Under the pieces are notes generated by a model. That model was not told the DNA's origin. It did not search any database and saw only the letters and a program-made list of their open reading frames with translations. DNA of 64,000 nt from Candidatus Saccharicenans sp. (GTDB taxonomy: Bacteria; Acidobacteriota; Aminicenantia; Aminicenantales; Saccharicenantaceae): NCBI GenBank assembly GCA_024653215.1, contig JANLFU010000005.1, positions 62,001-126,000 of the forward strand, given 5' to 3'. Below, piece after piece: positions 30,735 to 39,047 of the stretch (position 1 is its first letter; each line of letters opens with the position of its first letter). The position numbers and the translations under genes are program-made.

Positions 30735-31277
30735 TTACCACCTGAAGTCCCCGCTTTTTCCGCCCGATTTGGAAACAAGGTGAATATCACCAATAACAAT
30801 CCTCTTATCAAAGGCCTTGCACATATCGTAAACGGTAAGGCAGGCCACGGCCACCGCGGTCAGGGCTTCCATCTCCACTCCGGTGCGGTCAACCGCCCTG
30901 ACCAGGCTTTTTACCTCGACCATTTTTTTTGATTTTATCGGGTTGACCTCAACTTCAACAGAAGTAATCCTTAGAGGATGACACAGCGGGATGAGTTCCG
31001 AAGTCTTCTTGGCGGCCTGGATCCCGGCCAGTCGGGCTGCAGTCAACACATCACCCTTGGGCAGCTTGTCCTCCAGAATCATCTCAAGCACCGCGACCGA
31101 CAGGCGCACCTCTCCCCTGGCCTCGGCCGTGCGCAACGTCTCTGCTTTTTCGGCCACCTCGACCATCCTGATTTTCCCGTGGCGGGCGGCGGCCTGGCCA
31201 ACTTTTTTCTCTTCCGATCTTCCACGCTGTGTTGTTCTTTTTACTGTTTCCAGTTTACCTTTTCTAATTCTTTTCAT
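30735..31277 (-). CDS. moaC: Cyclic pyranopterin monophosphate synthase MoaC
   Basis: MoaC converts the MoaA product 3',8-cyclo-GTP to cyclic pyranopterin monophosphate. The 180-aa protein has the catalytic core RMVEVAEKAETLRTAEARG, KKTSELIPLCHPLRI (with the conserved CHP), VEMEALTAVAVACLTVYDMCKAFD and the Lys-rich KSGGKSGDF end. About 25 basic residues precede the usual MoaC start (RKGKLETVKRTTQRGRSEEKK); the chosen ATG has a GGGAGAAAAAA site upstream, so the extension is probably real. It lies downstream of moaA with a possible small gene between. Confidence 0.96.
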   Translation of the reverse strand: MKRIRKGKLETVKRTTQRGRSEEKKVGQAAARHGKIRMVEVAEKAETLRTAEARGEVRLSVAVLEMILEDKLPKGDVLTAARLAGIQAAKKTSELIPLCHPLRITSVEVEVNPIKSKKMVEVKSLVRAVDRTGVEMEALTAVAVACLTVYDMCKAFDKRIVIGDIHLVSKSGGKSGDFRW

Positions 31278-31295
31278 TTTTTTCTCCCTGATTTA

Positions 31296-31403
31296 TTATC
31301 TGCCCGGCCCCATTCTTTCTGACTCCAGGTTTGCCCGGCGATATTTATTTAGCAATATCTTCTCTGGATAATTTTTCTTCCAGCTCTCCATCTTATTTTT
31401 CAT
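31296..31403 (-). CDS. Possible small protein between moaA and moaC
   Basis: A 35-codon frame, MKNKMESWKKNYPEKILLNK and a further 15 residues rich in Arg and Glu, ending in two stop codons 18 bases before moaC. A clear ribosome binding site, AAAGGTGATAGAA, precedes the ATG. No family is recognised. The good initiation site and operon position argue for translation, perhaps as a leader that couples moaC translation. Confidence 0.4.
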   Translation of the reverse strand: MKNKMESWKKNYPEKILLNKYRRANLESERMGPGR

Positions 31404-31481
31404 TTCTATCACCTTTTTTTATTTCTCTCACCTGCTATCCCCGGTTTCCCTTTAACCGCACAGCTCCACCTTTCAGCCGGA

Positions 31482-32447
31482 TTATCCGCCAATATTCCTG
31501 AGCCCGTTTCTCCTCTGATAACCTTCCGACGCCTCCCGGCCCGCCGGTTTTTCGGCCAGGGCATTGCTTATGGCCTGAAGAATGGTCTCATCATCGGCCT
31601 GCCCCCGGAGCAAGGCCTTAAGGTCATAGGTCTTTTCCGAGAACAGGCAGGTCCGGAGCTGCCCGTCAGCCGAGAGCCTCAGCCGGTTGCAGTGGCCGCA
31701 GAAATGGTGGCTGTAAGGAGCGATGAAGCCGAGGCTGCCTTTCATCCCCTCAGCCCGGAAATGACTCCTGGCCGGGCCCGAACCAGGGACTTCAATTTCC
31801 TCCAGGCGGAATTTTCTCCTGATTTTTTCCATTATTTCAGGCGCCGAGACGAAATAGCCGTCAACGGGCGAAAAATCCATGAGCTCTATGAAGCGGACGT
31901 GGACCGGAAGGTCAAAAGTTAGTTCCAGGAACCGTTCTATATCATCTCCGTCGTTCAATCCCCTGAGCAAGACCACGTTGACCTTGACCGGGTCAAATCC
32001 CGCCGAAACGGCTGTTCTGAGCCCGGTCAGAACCCGGTCCAGGCCGTCCAGACCGGTTATTCTCCTGAACTGAACTGGGTCCAGGGTATCAAGAGAAATA
32101 TTGAGGCGATGCAACCCGGCCGTCCTGAGTCTTTCCAGGTTCTCTGTCAGCAGCAGTCCGTTGGTGGTCAGGGAAATATCCTTTACTCCCGGCAGGCTGG
32201 TTATCCCGGCAATCAGCGAATCAAGACCCAGCCTGACCAGGGGCTCGCCGCCGGTTATCCGGAAGCGGTCAATCCCCAGGCGCAGGGCCAGTCGGACCAG
32301 GCGCAGGATTTCCTCGTAGCTCAGGATTTCCCCGTGGGGAATGAATTCAAAATCCTGGACACCCCGGCAATAAAAACAGCGCAGGTTGCAGCGGTCGGTG
32401 ACTGAAATTCTCATGTAGTTTATGCGCCGGTTAAACCCGTCCTGCAT
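31482..32447 (-). CDS. moaA: GTP 3',8-cyclase MoaA
   Basis: MoaA is the radical-SAM enzyme that starts pterin cofactor synthesis from GTP. The 321-aa protein has the SAM-cluster motif CNLRCFYC (Cys20, 24, 27), GGEP in FRITGGEPLVRLG, and the C-terminal GTP-site cluster CGHCNRLRLSADGQLRTCLF. It ends in NGLRNIGG, the conserved C-terminal Gly-Gly needed for activity. It is the first gene of the moaA-moaC-MOSC-mogA-mobB-thiF operon. One copy of the ATATGAA/TTCATAT palindrome is 21 bases upstream of the start. Confidence 0.97.
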   Translation of the reverse strand: MQDGFNRRINYMRISVTDRCNLRCFYCRGVQDFEFIPHGEILSYEEILRLVRLALRLGIDRFRITGGEPLVRLGLDSLIAGITSLPGVKDISLTTNGLLLTENLERLRTAGLHRLNISLDTLDPVQFRRITGLDGLDRVLTGLRTAVSAGFDPVKVNVVLLRGLNDGDDIERFLELTFDLPVHVRFIELMDFSPVDGYFVSAPEIMEKIRRKFRLEEIEVPGSGPARSHFRAEGMKGSLGFIAPYSHHFCGHCNRLRLSADGQLRTCLFSEKTYDLKALLRGQADDETILQAISNALAEKPAGREASEGYQRRNGLRNIGG

Positions 32448-32468
32448 TCAAGCCTGTCCTTTCCTGAT

Positions 32469-32488
32469 ATATGAATATGCGTTCATAT
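32469..32488. promoter_or_regulatory. Operator-like palindrome, copy 3, upstream of moaA
   Basis: ATATGAATATGCGTTCATAT, with symmetry extending two more bases on each side (32467-32490). It lies 21 bases upstream of the moaA ATG, a position where a bound repressor would block the operon. It is the most symmetric of the four copies. Confidence 0.6.
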
Positions 32489-32715
32489 ATTGCGTCCCGG
32501 GAACAACTGCTTTCTGACCCCTGCCTGGCAATAAACATCTGGCCTGGCTCCAGCCTGAATCACTACCAGCTCCCACATTATCGCCTCCTTTATTACCTGA
32601 AACAGACAGAACGCTACCAGCCGGGCTGATTTCCTGGATAGCCATTTTACTTCGCATTTCATCTTTTGCATTTCATCGGCACCGGAGCCAAACTCAATCC
32701 TGCTTTTCTCAAGTC

Positions 32716-33933
32716 TTACCACTCCACCAGATGCACCCTTACCCTTGCCCCCTCCGGCAGAAAATCAGCTTCGGCCGGAATGAGAGCCAGTCCGTCGGTT
32801 TCAGCCAGGCTGGATATGATGCCCGACTCCTGCTGGCCGGCCGGGGTGGCCCGCCAGGTTCCCTCAACCTGTTCCAGCCTGACCCTGACGAAATTAAGGC
32901 GTCCCCGTTTCTTGCGATATGGCACGGTCAGCACCGCCTCCACCTCTTGCGGCCAGTAATCTTGCCATCCCGAAAGCTTCTTTATAAACGGCCGCACGTA
33001 TTCTTCAAAGGAAATGATTACCGCGCCCGGGTTTCCGGGAAGGCCAAATAACCAGGCCGCCTGCTTCCCTTTTTTTAACTGGTAAAAGGCAAGGGGCTTG
33101 GCCGGCTTCTGGGCCACTTTCCAGAAGACCTCCTCGGCCCCCAGCTTTTTGGCCGCTTCCTTGACCAGGTCGTAATCACCGACCGAAACTCCGCCCGAGG
33201 TAATGATGACATCTGCTTTGCCCGTTGCCGCTCGCAGGGCCGCGGTCAGGCTCTTGAAATCATCCTTAACCTGCCTTAAAGCCACCAGCTCGGCCGGACT
33301 GGTTTCGAGCAGAGCCTCGAGAATTATGGAATTGGAATCATAGATTTTTCCCGGAACGAGCTTTTCTCCCGGCCGGCAGAGCTCATTCCCGGTTATGAGC
33401 ACGGCCACCTTCGGCCTGCGGTAGACCTTGACCCGGCTGACCCCGCAGGCGGCCAGGAGCCCGAGATGGGGAGCTCGAAGGACCGTACCCGCAGCAATTA
33501 TCACCTGGCCCTTTTTTACATCCTCGCCCGCTTCCCGGACATTTTCACCGGCCTTGAATTCATGTTTTATAAAAATAACTCCATCTTTTTCTTCAGCTTC
33601 TTCAACCGGCACAACCGAATCGGCCCCGGCCGGCACCGGTGCCCCGGTCATGACCTTGACCGTCTGCCCCCGGCTAAGTCTTTTCCTGAAATACTCTCCG
33701 GCCGGCTGCTCTGCCTGAAGTTTTAACCTGACCGGCCCGGCCTGGCCCGCGGTGTCTTCGCTTCTTATGGCATAACCATCAACCGCGGAATTACGGAAAG
33801 GCGGCACCGGTATTTTGGACCTGATTTCGGCCGCAGCCACCCTACCCAGGGCCCCGGCCAGGACCACCTCTTCTTTTCCCAGAACCCGGGCCCTTTCCAT
33901 AACCAGATTTCTCGCCTGTTCATAGGAAATCAT
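32716..33933 (-). CDS. moeA: Molybdopterin molybdenumtransferase MoeA
   Basis: MoeA inserts molybdate or tungstate into adenylated pterin. The 405-aa protein has the N-terminal ARNLVMERARVLGKEEVVLAGALGRVAAAEI, PPFRNSAVDGYAIRSED, MTGAPVPAGADSVVPVEE, the MogA-like domain with ITSGGVSVGDYD and LFGLPGNPGAVIISFEEYVRPF, and a C-terminal beta domain. Order and length are standard. It follows tupC by 15 bases, so metal uptake and insertion are in one transcript; given the tungstate-type transporter, tungsten is the likely metal. Confidence 0.96.
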   Translation of the reverse strand: MISYEQARNLVMERARVLGKEEVVLAGALGRVAAAEIRSKIPVPPFRNSAVDGYAIRSEDTAGQAGPVRLKLQAEQPAGEYFRKRLSRGQTVKVMTGAPVPAGADSVVPVEEAEEKDGVIFIKHEFKAGENVREAGEDVKKGQVIIAAGTVLRAPHLGLLAACGVSRVKVYRRPKVAVLITGNELCRPGEKLVPGKIYDSNSIILEALLETSPAELVALRQVKDDFKSLTAALRAATGKADVIITSGGVSVGDYDLVKEAAKKLGAEEVFWKVAQKPAKPLAFYQLKKGKQAAWLFGLPGNPGAVIISFEEYVRPFIKKLSGWQDYWPQEVEAVLTVPYRKKRGRLNFVRVRLEQVEGTWRATPAGQQESGIISSLAETDGLALIPAEADFLPEGARVRVHLVEW

Positions 33934-33948
33934 TCTTTTACTCCACGA

Positions 33949-35058
33949 CTATTTTTCATTTTCAGAAAAACCTGTTTCTTGAAGACCCGGCCCGGTGGTC
34001 AGGGCCGTGGCCTTGATGCCAGCCCAGACCTTGCTCCCGGGCCTCAGCCCCAGTTCTTCAACCGAACTTCTGGAAACAAAAGCCTTAAGCCTGAAACCGC
34101 AGTCCATAAGCACCAGCAGCATCCGGTCATGGGGCCTGATTTCCCTGACTTCGGCCTCAAACCAGTTCCTGACACTGCTGGCTGGCCTGGCCGGAGCCAG
34201 GATGACTTCTTCCGGCCGGAAGGTCAGGACCACCCGGTCGCCCGCTTTCTGCCTGCCAAAGGCATAGATGGTCTGGCCGTGCCCGCGGATCTCCAGAAGC
34301 CCGTTGTCCGCTTTTTCGACCACCCCTTCCACCAGGGCTTCCTGGCCCATCAGCCGGGAGACTTCAGGGCTGTCCGGGGCGGAGGAAATTTCTTCCGGGG
34401 TGCCGACCCTGACAATCCGCCCACCGAGCATCACCGCCATCCTGTCGGCCAGGTAGACGGCTTCCTGGCGAATGTGGGTTACAAGAACGGTGGTGACACC
34501 GGTAACCTTCCTTATTCTATGAAAATCCGACATGAGCTCTTCCCGGAAGCGAACATCCAGCCCGTTGAAGGGCTCGTCCAGGTACAGGAACTCTGGCTCC
34601 AGGATGAAGGCCCGGGCCAGGTGCACCCGTTGCCTTTCCCCGCCAGATAGTTCATAAGGAGAGCTGTTCAGAAGTGAATGCAGGTTGAAGAGCCCGGCTA
34701 TTTTTTCCAGCCGGGCCCGCTGTGTTTCCCGGTCAAGCCTTCTGAACCTTAAACCCAGCATCAGGTTATCACGGACCGTTCCCTGGAAGAAAACCGGTTT
34801 CTGGAGAAGGTAGACAATTTTCTGTTGCAGTCGCTCACGGTCCTTCGGACCAACCGCCTGGCCCTGGTAATAAATTTCACCGGACTCGGGTTTCTGAAGC
34901 AGTGAAAGGGTTCTCAAGAAGGTGCTTTTTCCCGAGCCGTTGGGCCCGAACAGGGCCAGGCACTCCCCTTTTCGCAGGTCAAAACAGGAGACCTCAAGTA
35001 TCTTTCGTCCGGCAACCTGAACGACCAGGCCTCTTACTTCCAGCTCGGGCCTTGCCAC
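33949..35058 (-). CDS. tupC: Tungstate ABC transporter ATP-binding protein (TupC-like)
   Basis: A 369-aa ATPase with Walker A GPNGSGKST (about 36-44), Q-loop LLQKPVFFQGTV, signature LSGGERQR, Walker B FLYLDEPFNGLD and the switch histidine in LVTHIRQEA. After about residue 240 come two TOBE-like beta segments (VEGVVEKADNGLLEIRGHG and WFEAEVREIRPHDRMLLVLMD) that may bind oxyanion and inhibit transport. It overlaps tupB by 25 bases. The tungstate assignment rests mainly on the TupA-type binding protein in the same operon. Confidence 0.93.
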   Translation of the reverse strand: MARPELEVRGLVVQVAGRKILEVSCFDLRKGECLALFGPNGSGKSTFLRTLSLLQKPESGEIYYQGQAVGPKDRERLQQKIVYLLQKPVFFQGTVRDNLMLGLRFRRLDRETQRARLEKIAGLFNLHSLLNSSPYELSGGERQRVHLARAFILEPEFLYLDEPFNGLDVRFREELMSDFHRIRKVTGVTTVLVTHIRQEAVYLADRMAVMLGGRIVRVGTPEEISSAPDSPEVSRLMGQEALVEGVVEKADNGLLEIRGHGQTIYAFGRQKAGDRVVLTFRPEEVILAPARPASSVRNWFEAEVREIRPHDRMLLVLMDCGFRLKAFVSRSSVEELGLRPGSKVWAGIKATALTTGPGLQETGFSENEK

Positions 35059-35708
35059 CTGCTCGCTCCTTTGCGCTGGAGTGAAGTTAAAAACAGGTTA
35101 ATAAGGAAACTCAGGGCCAGGAGAATCAGGGCCAGGTATACCGCCGAGCGGAGGTTGCCCGTTCTCGTTTCCTGGACGATGGCCGTGGTCAGCACCCGGG
35201 TGTAACCTTTAAGGTTGCCACCGACCATCATCACCGCGCCGACTTCAGAAATGACCCCACCGAAGGCGGCCATGATGGCCGCTAACTGGCCCAGACTCGA
35301 TTCCCTGAATAAAACCCTGACCGTCTGTAACCCGCTGGCCCCGAGAGCCCTGGCCTGAAGCAGGACCTCGGGGTCAACCTGCTCAAAGGCGGCCAGGGAT
35401 AAGCCGACAACCAGCGGCAGGGCAATTATGAACTGGGCAATGACCATGGCCACCGGCGTGTACATCATCCCCAGGAAGCCGAGCGGGCCCGTGCGCCAGA
35501 AGAGCACGGCCACCAGCAGCCCGACCACCACCGGAGGCAGTCCCATCCCGGTATTGACCAGGGCAGTGATCAGCCTCCTGCCCGGGAATTTCTTGAGATA
35601 AAGGAGAACCGCTGCCGGCAACCCGGCCGCCATGGCCAGCAGCACGGCCGAACCGGATACCAGCAGGCTCAGCCAGGTTACCTGGATGATTTCTCTAAGG
35701 CTCATCAC
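35034..35708 (-). CDS. tupB: Tungstate ABC transporter permease (TupB-like)
   Basis: A 224-aa inner-membrane permease with about five hydrophobic segments. The EAA-type coupling loop EQVDPEVLLQARALGASGLQTVR (about 128-150) faces the ATPase. The block GMGLPPVVVGLLVAVLFWRTGPLG is characteristic of TupB and related molybdate/tungstate permeases. It overlaps tupA by 4 bases and tupC by 25 bases, so the three are translated together. Confidence 0.94.
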   Translation of the reverse strand: MMSLREIIQVTWLSLLVSGSAVLLAMAAGLPAAVLLYLKKFPGRRLITALVNTGMGLPPVVVGLLVAVLFWRTGPLGFLGMMYTPVAMVIAQFIIALPLVVGLSLAAFEQVDPEVLLQARALGASGLQTVRVLFRESSLGQLAAIMAAFGGVISEVGAVMMVGGNLKGYTRVLTTAIVQETRTGNLRSAVYLALILLALSFLINLFLTSLQRKGASRWQGPSWK

Positions 35709-36649
35709 TCCGATTCTCCGGTTTCGTTTCCGGGCATCAGGGCCTGAAACAGGGATTTACCCGTCCTCGAGTCCCGGTCAAATTCGTCTATCAAAGTCTG
35801 CGCTTCTTTTGAGAGCAGAAAATCAATAAAGGCCATGGCTCCGGCTTCGTTTATCTGGCCGGATTTATTTTTTACCACGATGGCCGAGTAAACATTCTTG
35901 TATTTTTCATCCCGGCTCAAAACTTCAAGGTTCAGCCGGCGCCCGAGCCGGTAAAAAGTGGGGTAATCGGTCAGGATGTAAGCCTGCTTCTCCGAGGCTA
36001 TCCGCAGGCTTTCAGCCATTCCCTGGCCCGTTTCCAGGTACCAGCGGCCAGAAGGCCGGATTCCCGTTTCGGCCCAGATTTTCATTTCCAGGTTATGGGT
36101 CCCGGAATTATCAGCCCGGCTGACAAAAGGAAGTTTCCCGGAAGCAATCCTGGAAAAAGCCTCACCAAAACCCAGCCCTCTAATCTGGGCGGGGTCAGAA
36201 GACGGTCCGGCTAAGACGAAATCACCGGTCATGAATTCTTTCCGGCTCTGTCCATAACCTTCTTCCATGAACTCTCTCTCGGGCTCCGGGGCATGAACCA
36301 GAAGCAGATCAGCCGCCTGGCGCCGGCCCAGGGCCAGGGCTTCCCCGGTGCCCACGGCCAGGACCTTGACCCTATATCTGCTTTTCTTTTCAAAAAGGGG
36401 CACCAGTGCCTCGAGCAAACCGCTGTCGTAGAGGCTGGTGGTGGTGGCCAGTACAATCTCCGGTCTGGACCCATCTAATTTCTGACTGCTTTCCAATGCC
36501 GATCCGGTCTGATTGTCCCTGCCCGGTTTCAACCTGGAAACGGCCGTCCAGGCCATGAAAAACATAAGGACAATCATTAAAAAATAAAAAACTCGCTTCT
36601 TATGGCTTCGCGCCTCTGAATTTCCCTGATTTCTACTCACAATCGTCAT
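35705..36649 (-). CDS. tupA: Tungstate-binding protein (TupA-like)
   Basis: A 314-aa extracytoplasmic solute-binding protein, anchored by an N-terminal hydrophobic segment (about 20-36). The TupA signature ATTTSLYDSGLLEALVP (oxyanion contact by the Thr/Ser run) and the later VSRADNSGTHNLEMKIW are clear. Together with GYGQSRKEFMTGDFVLAGP these place it with tungstate rather than ModA molybdate binders. The transcript leader carries a cofactor-riboswitch-like element and terminator at 36931-37080. A 281-base stretch between the terminator and the ATG holds no further gene I can support. Confidence 0.93.
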   Translation of the reverse strand: MTIVSRNQGNSEARSHKKRVFYFLMIVLMFFMAWTAVSRLKPGRDNQTGSALESSQKLDGSRPEIVLATTTSLYDSGLLEALVPLFEKKSRYRVKVLAVGTGEALALGRRQAADLLLVHAPEPEREFMEEGYGQSRKEFMTGDFVLAGPSSDPAQIRGLGFGEAFSRIASGKLPFVSRADNSGTHNLEMKIWAETGIRPSGRWYLETGQGMAESLRIASEKQAYILTDYPTFYRLGRRLNLEVLSRDEKYKNVYSAIVVKNKSGQINEAGAMAFIDFLLSKEAQTLIDEFDRDSRTGKSLFQALMPGNETGESE

Positions 36650-36930
36650 CCTGCCTTAACCAGCTCCTTTTTTCTTTTCCTGCTCCTGGCCATCGGTCAA
36701 TCTTTTTCAGGCCAGAAGCCCGGTCAACTCCGCACTCCAGATTTTCATTTTAGATTCATCTTTATATTCATCATTTGTTCTTAAAATTGCTGCTCGTTGT
36801 CCTGGCGCCGCAACCAGAATTTTTTTAATTTATTTATGTTGTTTTCTCTACCCATGAAATTTCTTTACCGAACCAGCCTGTACCATTCTTGATTACGACC
36901 TGTCCCTACAGTCCACATCGCTATTCAGGC

Positions 36931-36968
36931 AAAAAAAAGGGCATTCCTTCCACCAGGAAAGCATGCCC
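36931..36968 (-). terminator. Intrinsic terminator in the tupA leader
   Basis: On the minus strand GGGCATGCTTTCC pairs with GGAAGGAATGCCC (one G-A mismatch, one G-T pair) around a TGGT loop, followed by eight T residues (36938-36931). It directly follows the riboswitch-like element, so premature termination is the likely mode of control. Confidence 0.85.
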
Positions 36969-36980
36969 TGAAAATTCAGT

Positions 36981-37080
36981 CCGGACTCCTTTCCTGAGCG
37001 GGAGGCAGTGGCCGTTTCCAGCCATACCCTGTCGGCCGGCGTCCATACCTTCTGGCTCCAGGCCCGCCGGCTCGGAGTCT
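36981..37080 (-). promoter_or_regulatory. Molybdenum/tungsten-cofactor (Moco/Tuco) riboswitch-like aptamer
   Basis: The minus strand reads with the landmarks I know from the Moco RNA motif: ACTCCGAGCC near the 5' end, GGCTGGAAACGGCC, CACTGCCTCCCG, and GGAGTCCGGA near the 3' end. GACTCC (37079-37074) pairs with GGAGTC (36989-36984) to close the structure, and GCCGGCG (37071-37065) pairs with CGCCGGC (37041-37035). The genes downstream are tupABC-moeA, exactly what such an RNA regulates; given tungstate uptake, the ligand may be the tungsten form. The family call is from memory of conserved bases, not a covariance search. Confidence 0.78.
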
Positions 37081-37213
37081 TAAAAATTTATCAAAGAACC
37101 GGAAATCCTGAGATATTTTTATACCTTGATATCGCTTCCCGGTCAAGCTTTAATAATTTCGCCTTGCCCACCGGCAGCTATCGAACATCCGATTTCCCTA
37201 AGCCAGGAATTAT

Positions 37214-37242
37214 TTGACAGGAAACCATCAATAATATTTAAT
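37214..37242 (+). promoter_or_regulatory. Sigma70-like promoter of the DUF481 gene
   Basis: TTGACA (37214-37219), 17 bases, TTTAAT (37237-37242), 35 bases before the ATG. Near-ideal spacing and boxes. Confidence 0.75.
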
Positions 37243-37276
37243 TTAAGGGCCTAATCAAGTCAGCAAGGAGAGAGAG

Positions 37277-38164
37277 ATGAAAACTTTCAGAAAATTCGCC
37301 CGGGTGGGCCTGTCCTGTCTGGTCATCTCGATTTTTCTGGGTATGCTGGCCAGCCTGCCCGTGGCGGCCGAAGAAACTAAAGAAAAAGCCGGGCTGCTGG
37401 GTCCCTGGAAAGCCACGGCCGAACTGAGCTACGTGGTGACAGGGGGCAACACGGCCACTTCAGCCTTCAGCCTGGGGACTAACCTGACCCGGAAATGGAC
37501 CAGGGACAGCCTGACCTTCAAGAGTTTTATCCTGCGCAGCACGGCCACCACCTACGACCGCTGGGCGGTGGGAACTGAAATGGATTTTTATATCGTGGAA
37601 GAAACCACCAAGAACCTGGTGGCCGAGAATTACCTGCTTTCCGGTGCCTACGAGCGGAAGTTTTCCAGCAAGCTGCTCGGCCAGCTGGGAGCGAGCTGGG
37701 ACCGCAATAAATTCGCCGGCGTCGACCGCCGCTACATGGTCATTGCCGGGCTGGGTTATGCCTGGATAGAAAAAGAAAGAACCAATGTTAAGATGAATGC
37801 CGGCCTGACCTACTCTTCCAGAAAATACATCGGCCAGGAAGCCACTTCCTTTGCCGGCTTCCGCTTTGACCTCCTGGGCGAACAGAAATTTTCTGACAAA
37901 TCATCATTCTCCACCCTTTTTGTCTTTGACGAGAACCTGAAGGAAATGAAGGACTGGCGCTTTGACTGGACCAACTCCCTGACCGCCTCGGTCTCCCGGG
38001 CCGTGGCCCTTAAGGCCAGCTACAAGATGCTTTATGCCAATCTTCCGGCCACCGCCTTTCTGCCCCTGTTTGATGACCTGGGCCTGCCCACCGGCCTGAC
38101 CGTCCCCTACTTCTTAAAAAAGCTGGATTCTTTCTTCACCACCTCCCTGGTCATAAATTTTTGA
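37277..38164 (+). CDS. DUF481-family outer membrane beta-barrel protein
   Basis: A 295-aa exported protein with a signal peptide (about 1-31, ending LASLPVAAEE). The mature part alternates hydrophobic and polar residues in many strands and ends with the outer-membrane type residue pattern TTSLVINF (terminal Phe). The repeats LSYVVTGGNTATSAFSLGTN and LLSGAYERKFSSKLLGQLGASWDRN are the DUF481 (YdiY-like) pattern of strands with Gly/Asn turns. Function of the family is poorly known; an outer-membrane barrel is a fair inference and implies a two-membrane cell. AGGAGAGAGAG precedes the ATG. Confidence 0.88.
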   Translation: MKTFRKFARVGLSCLVISIFLGMLASLPVAAEETKEKAGLLGPWKATAELSYVVTGGNTATSAFSLGTNLTRKWTRDSLTFKSFILRSTATTYDRWAVGTEMDFYIVEETTKNLVAENYLLSGAYERKFSSKLLGQLGASWDRNKFAGVDRRYMVIAGLGYAWIEKERTNVKMNAGLTYSSRKYIGQEATSFAGFRFDLLGEQKFSDKSSFSTLFVFDENLKEMKDWRFDWTNSLTASVSRAVALKASYKMLYANLPATAFLPLFDDLGLPTGLTVPYFLKKLDSFFTTSLVINF

Positions 38165-38199
38165 CAATAGAAGAAATCGGCATAAACCGGCGACGGCAT

Positions 38200-38229
38200 T
38201 TGATATTAATGAAGGATAAAATATATAAT
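38200..38229 (+). promoter_or_regulatory. Sigma70-like promoter of the GlsB-type gene
   Basis: TTGATA (38200-38205), 18 bases, TATAAT (38224-38229), 22 bases before the ATG at 38251. Confidence 0.65.
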
Positions 38230-38250
38230 CCAAACTGAAGGAGGGAGAAA

Positions 38251-38502
38251 ATGCATATCATCTGGACTATTCTTCTGGGGCTGGCCGCCGGCATAATCGC
38301 CAAGTTCATTTTTCCCGGCAAAGAAAACATGGGCTGGATCATGACCACCCTGCTCGGTATAGCCGGGTCGTTTGTGGCCACCTACCTGGGCAAAGCCCTG
38401 GGCATATATCAGCCCGGCCAAACAGCCGGCTTCATCGGGGCTATCGTCGGTGCCCTGATAATCCTCTTTATTATCAGCCTGTTCAGGAAAAAAGCTCGCT
38501 AA
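38251..38502 (+). CDS. GlsB/YeaQ/YmgE-family stress membrane protein
   Basis: An 83-aa protein with three short hydrophobic helices. The first carries the family motif ILLGLAAGIIAKFIFPGKENMGWI, the second TTLLGIAGSFVATYLG, the last AGFIGAIVGALIILFIISLF. Such proteins are induced by stress or antibiotics in several bacteria; the mechanism is unknown. The start is well supported (GGAGGGAGAAA then ATG) and a promoter lies just upstream. It ends with a 4-base overlap of the convergent DUF4126 gene. Confidence 0.92.
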   Translation: MHIIWTILLGLAAGIIAKFIFPGKENMGWIMTTLLGIAGSFVATYLGKALGIYQPGQTAGFIGAIVGALIILFIISLFRKKAR

Positions 38503-39047
38503 TTCCGTTTGCTGATTTTCCTGCGCCAGCGGACAAACAGGTAGAGAATTACTATAAATATCACCAGGATAAGGGCGGGGATAATTATAGCTACCAATGT
38601 GGTTACACCGGAGACGGTATCTTCAACCGCGCTGACCACCGGATTTCCCAGGCCAGCCGTGGTGGCCGTAACCGCAGGCCTGACCGTGGCCTTGGCGGCG
38701 TGAACTCCCCCGGCCACCAGCAGGCCACAGACCATGGCCAGGACCGGGCTCATCTCACTGATAACGTTGCTGCTGGCTGCGAACAGAATGGCTCCGGCCG
38801 CCGGCCGGATAAATGTCTGGATAACATCGTTGATGGTGTCAACCGCCGGAATTTTATCAACCGTTATCTCTATTATCAGCAGGACCACCAGGACTACCAG
38901 GACCACCGGATGAGTCAGGGCGCTCCAGGGAGATTTTAAGGTGATCAGGTCAGTATAACGGGCCAGTGCCCCCACGATTAATAGGGGCAGGTAGGCATTC
39001 AGCCCGGTAGCCGCGGCCAGGCCAAAAGCTGCCAGTAGTCCGGTCAT
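38499..39047 (-). CDS. DUF4126 membrane protein
   Basis: A 182-aa protein with about five hydrophobic segments. The DUF4126 features are the N-terminal GLAAATGLNAYLPLLIVGALARY, the loop VDKIPAVDTINDVIQTFIRPAAGAILFA and the later HAAKATVRPAVTATTAGLGNPVVSAVED. The C-terminus is basic (RWRRKISKRN). Function is unknown. The start overlaps the BON-LysM gene by 4 bases, so the two are translated together and may act together in the envelope. Confidence 0.9.
   Translation of the reverse strand: MTGLLAAFGLAAATGLNAYLPLLIVGALARYTDLITLKSPWSALTHPVVLVVLVVLLIIEITVDKIPAVDTINDVIQTFIRPAAGAILFAASSNVISEMSPVLAMVCGLLVAGGVHAAKATVRPAVTATTAGLGNPVVSAVEDTVSGVTTLVAIIIPALILVIFIVILYLFVRWRRKISKRN

Noticed and set aside
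32448-32722. Two overlapping short frames upstream of moaA
   Set aside because: They overlap each other and the palindrome and have no clear initiation signals; the region reads better as a regulatory spacer.
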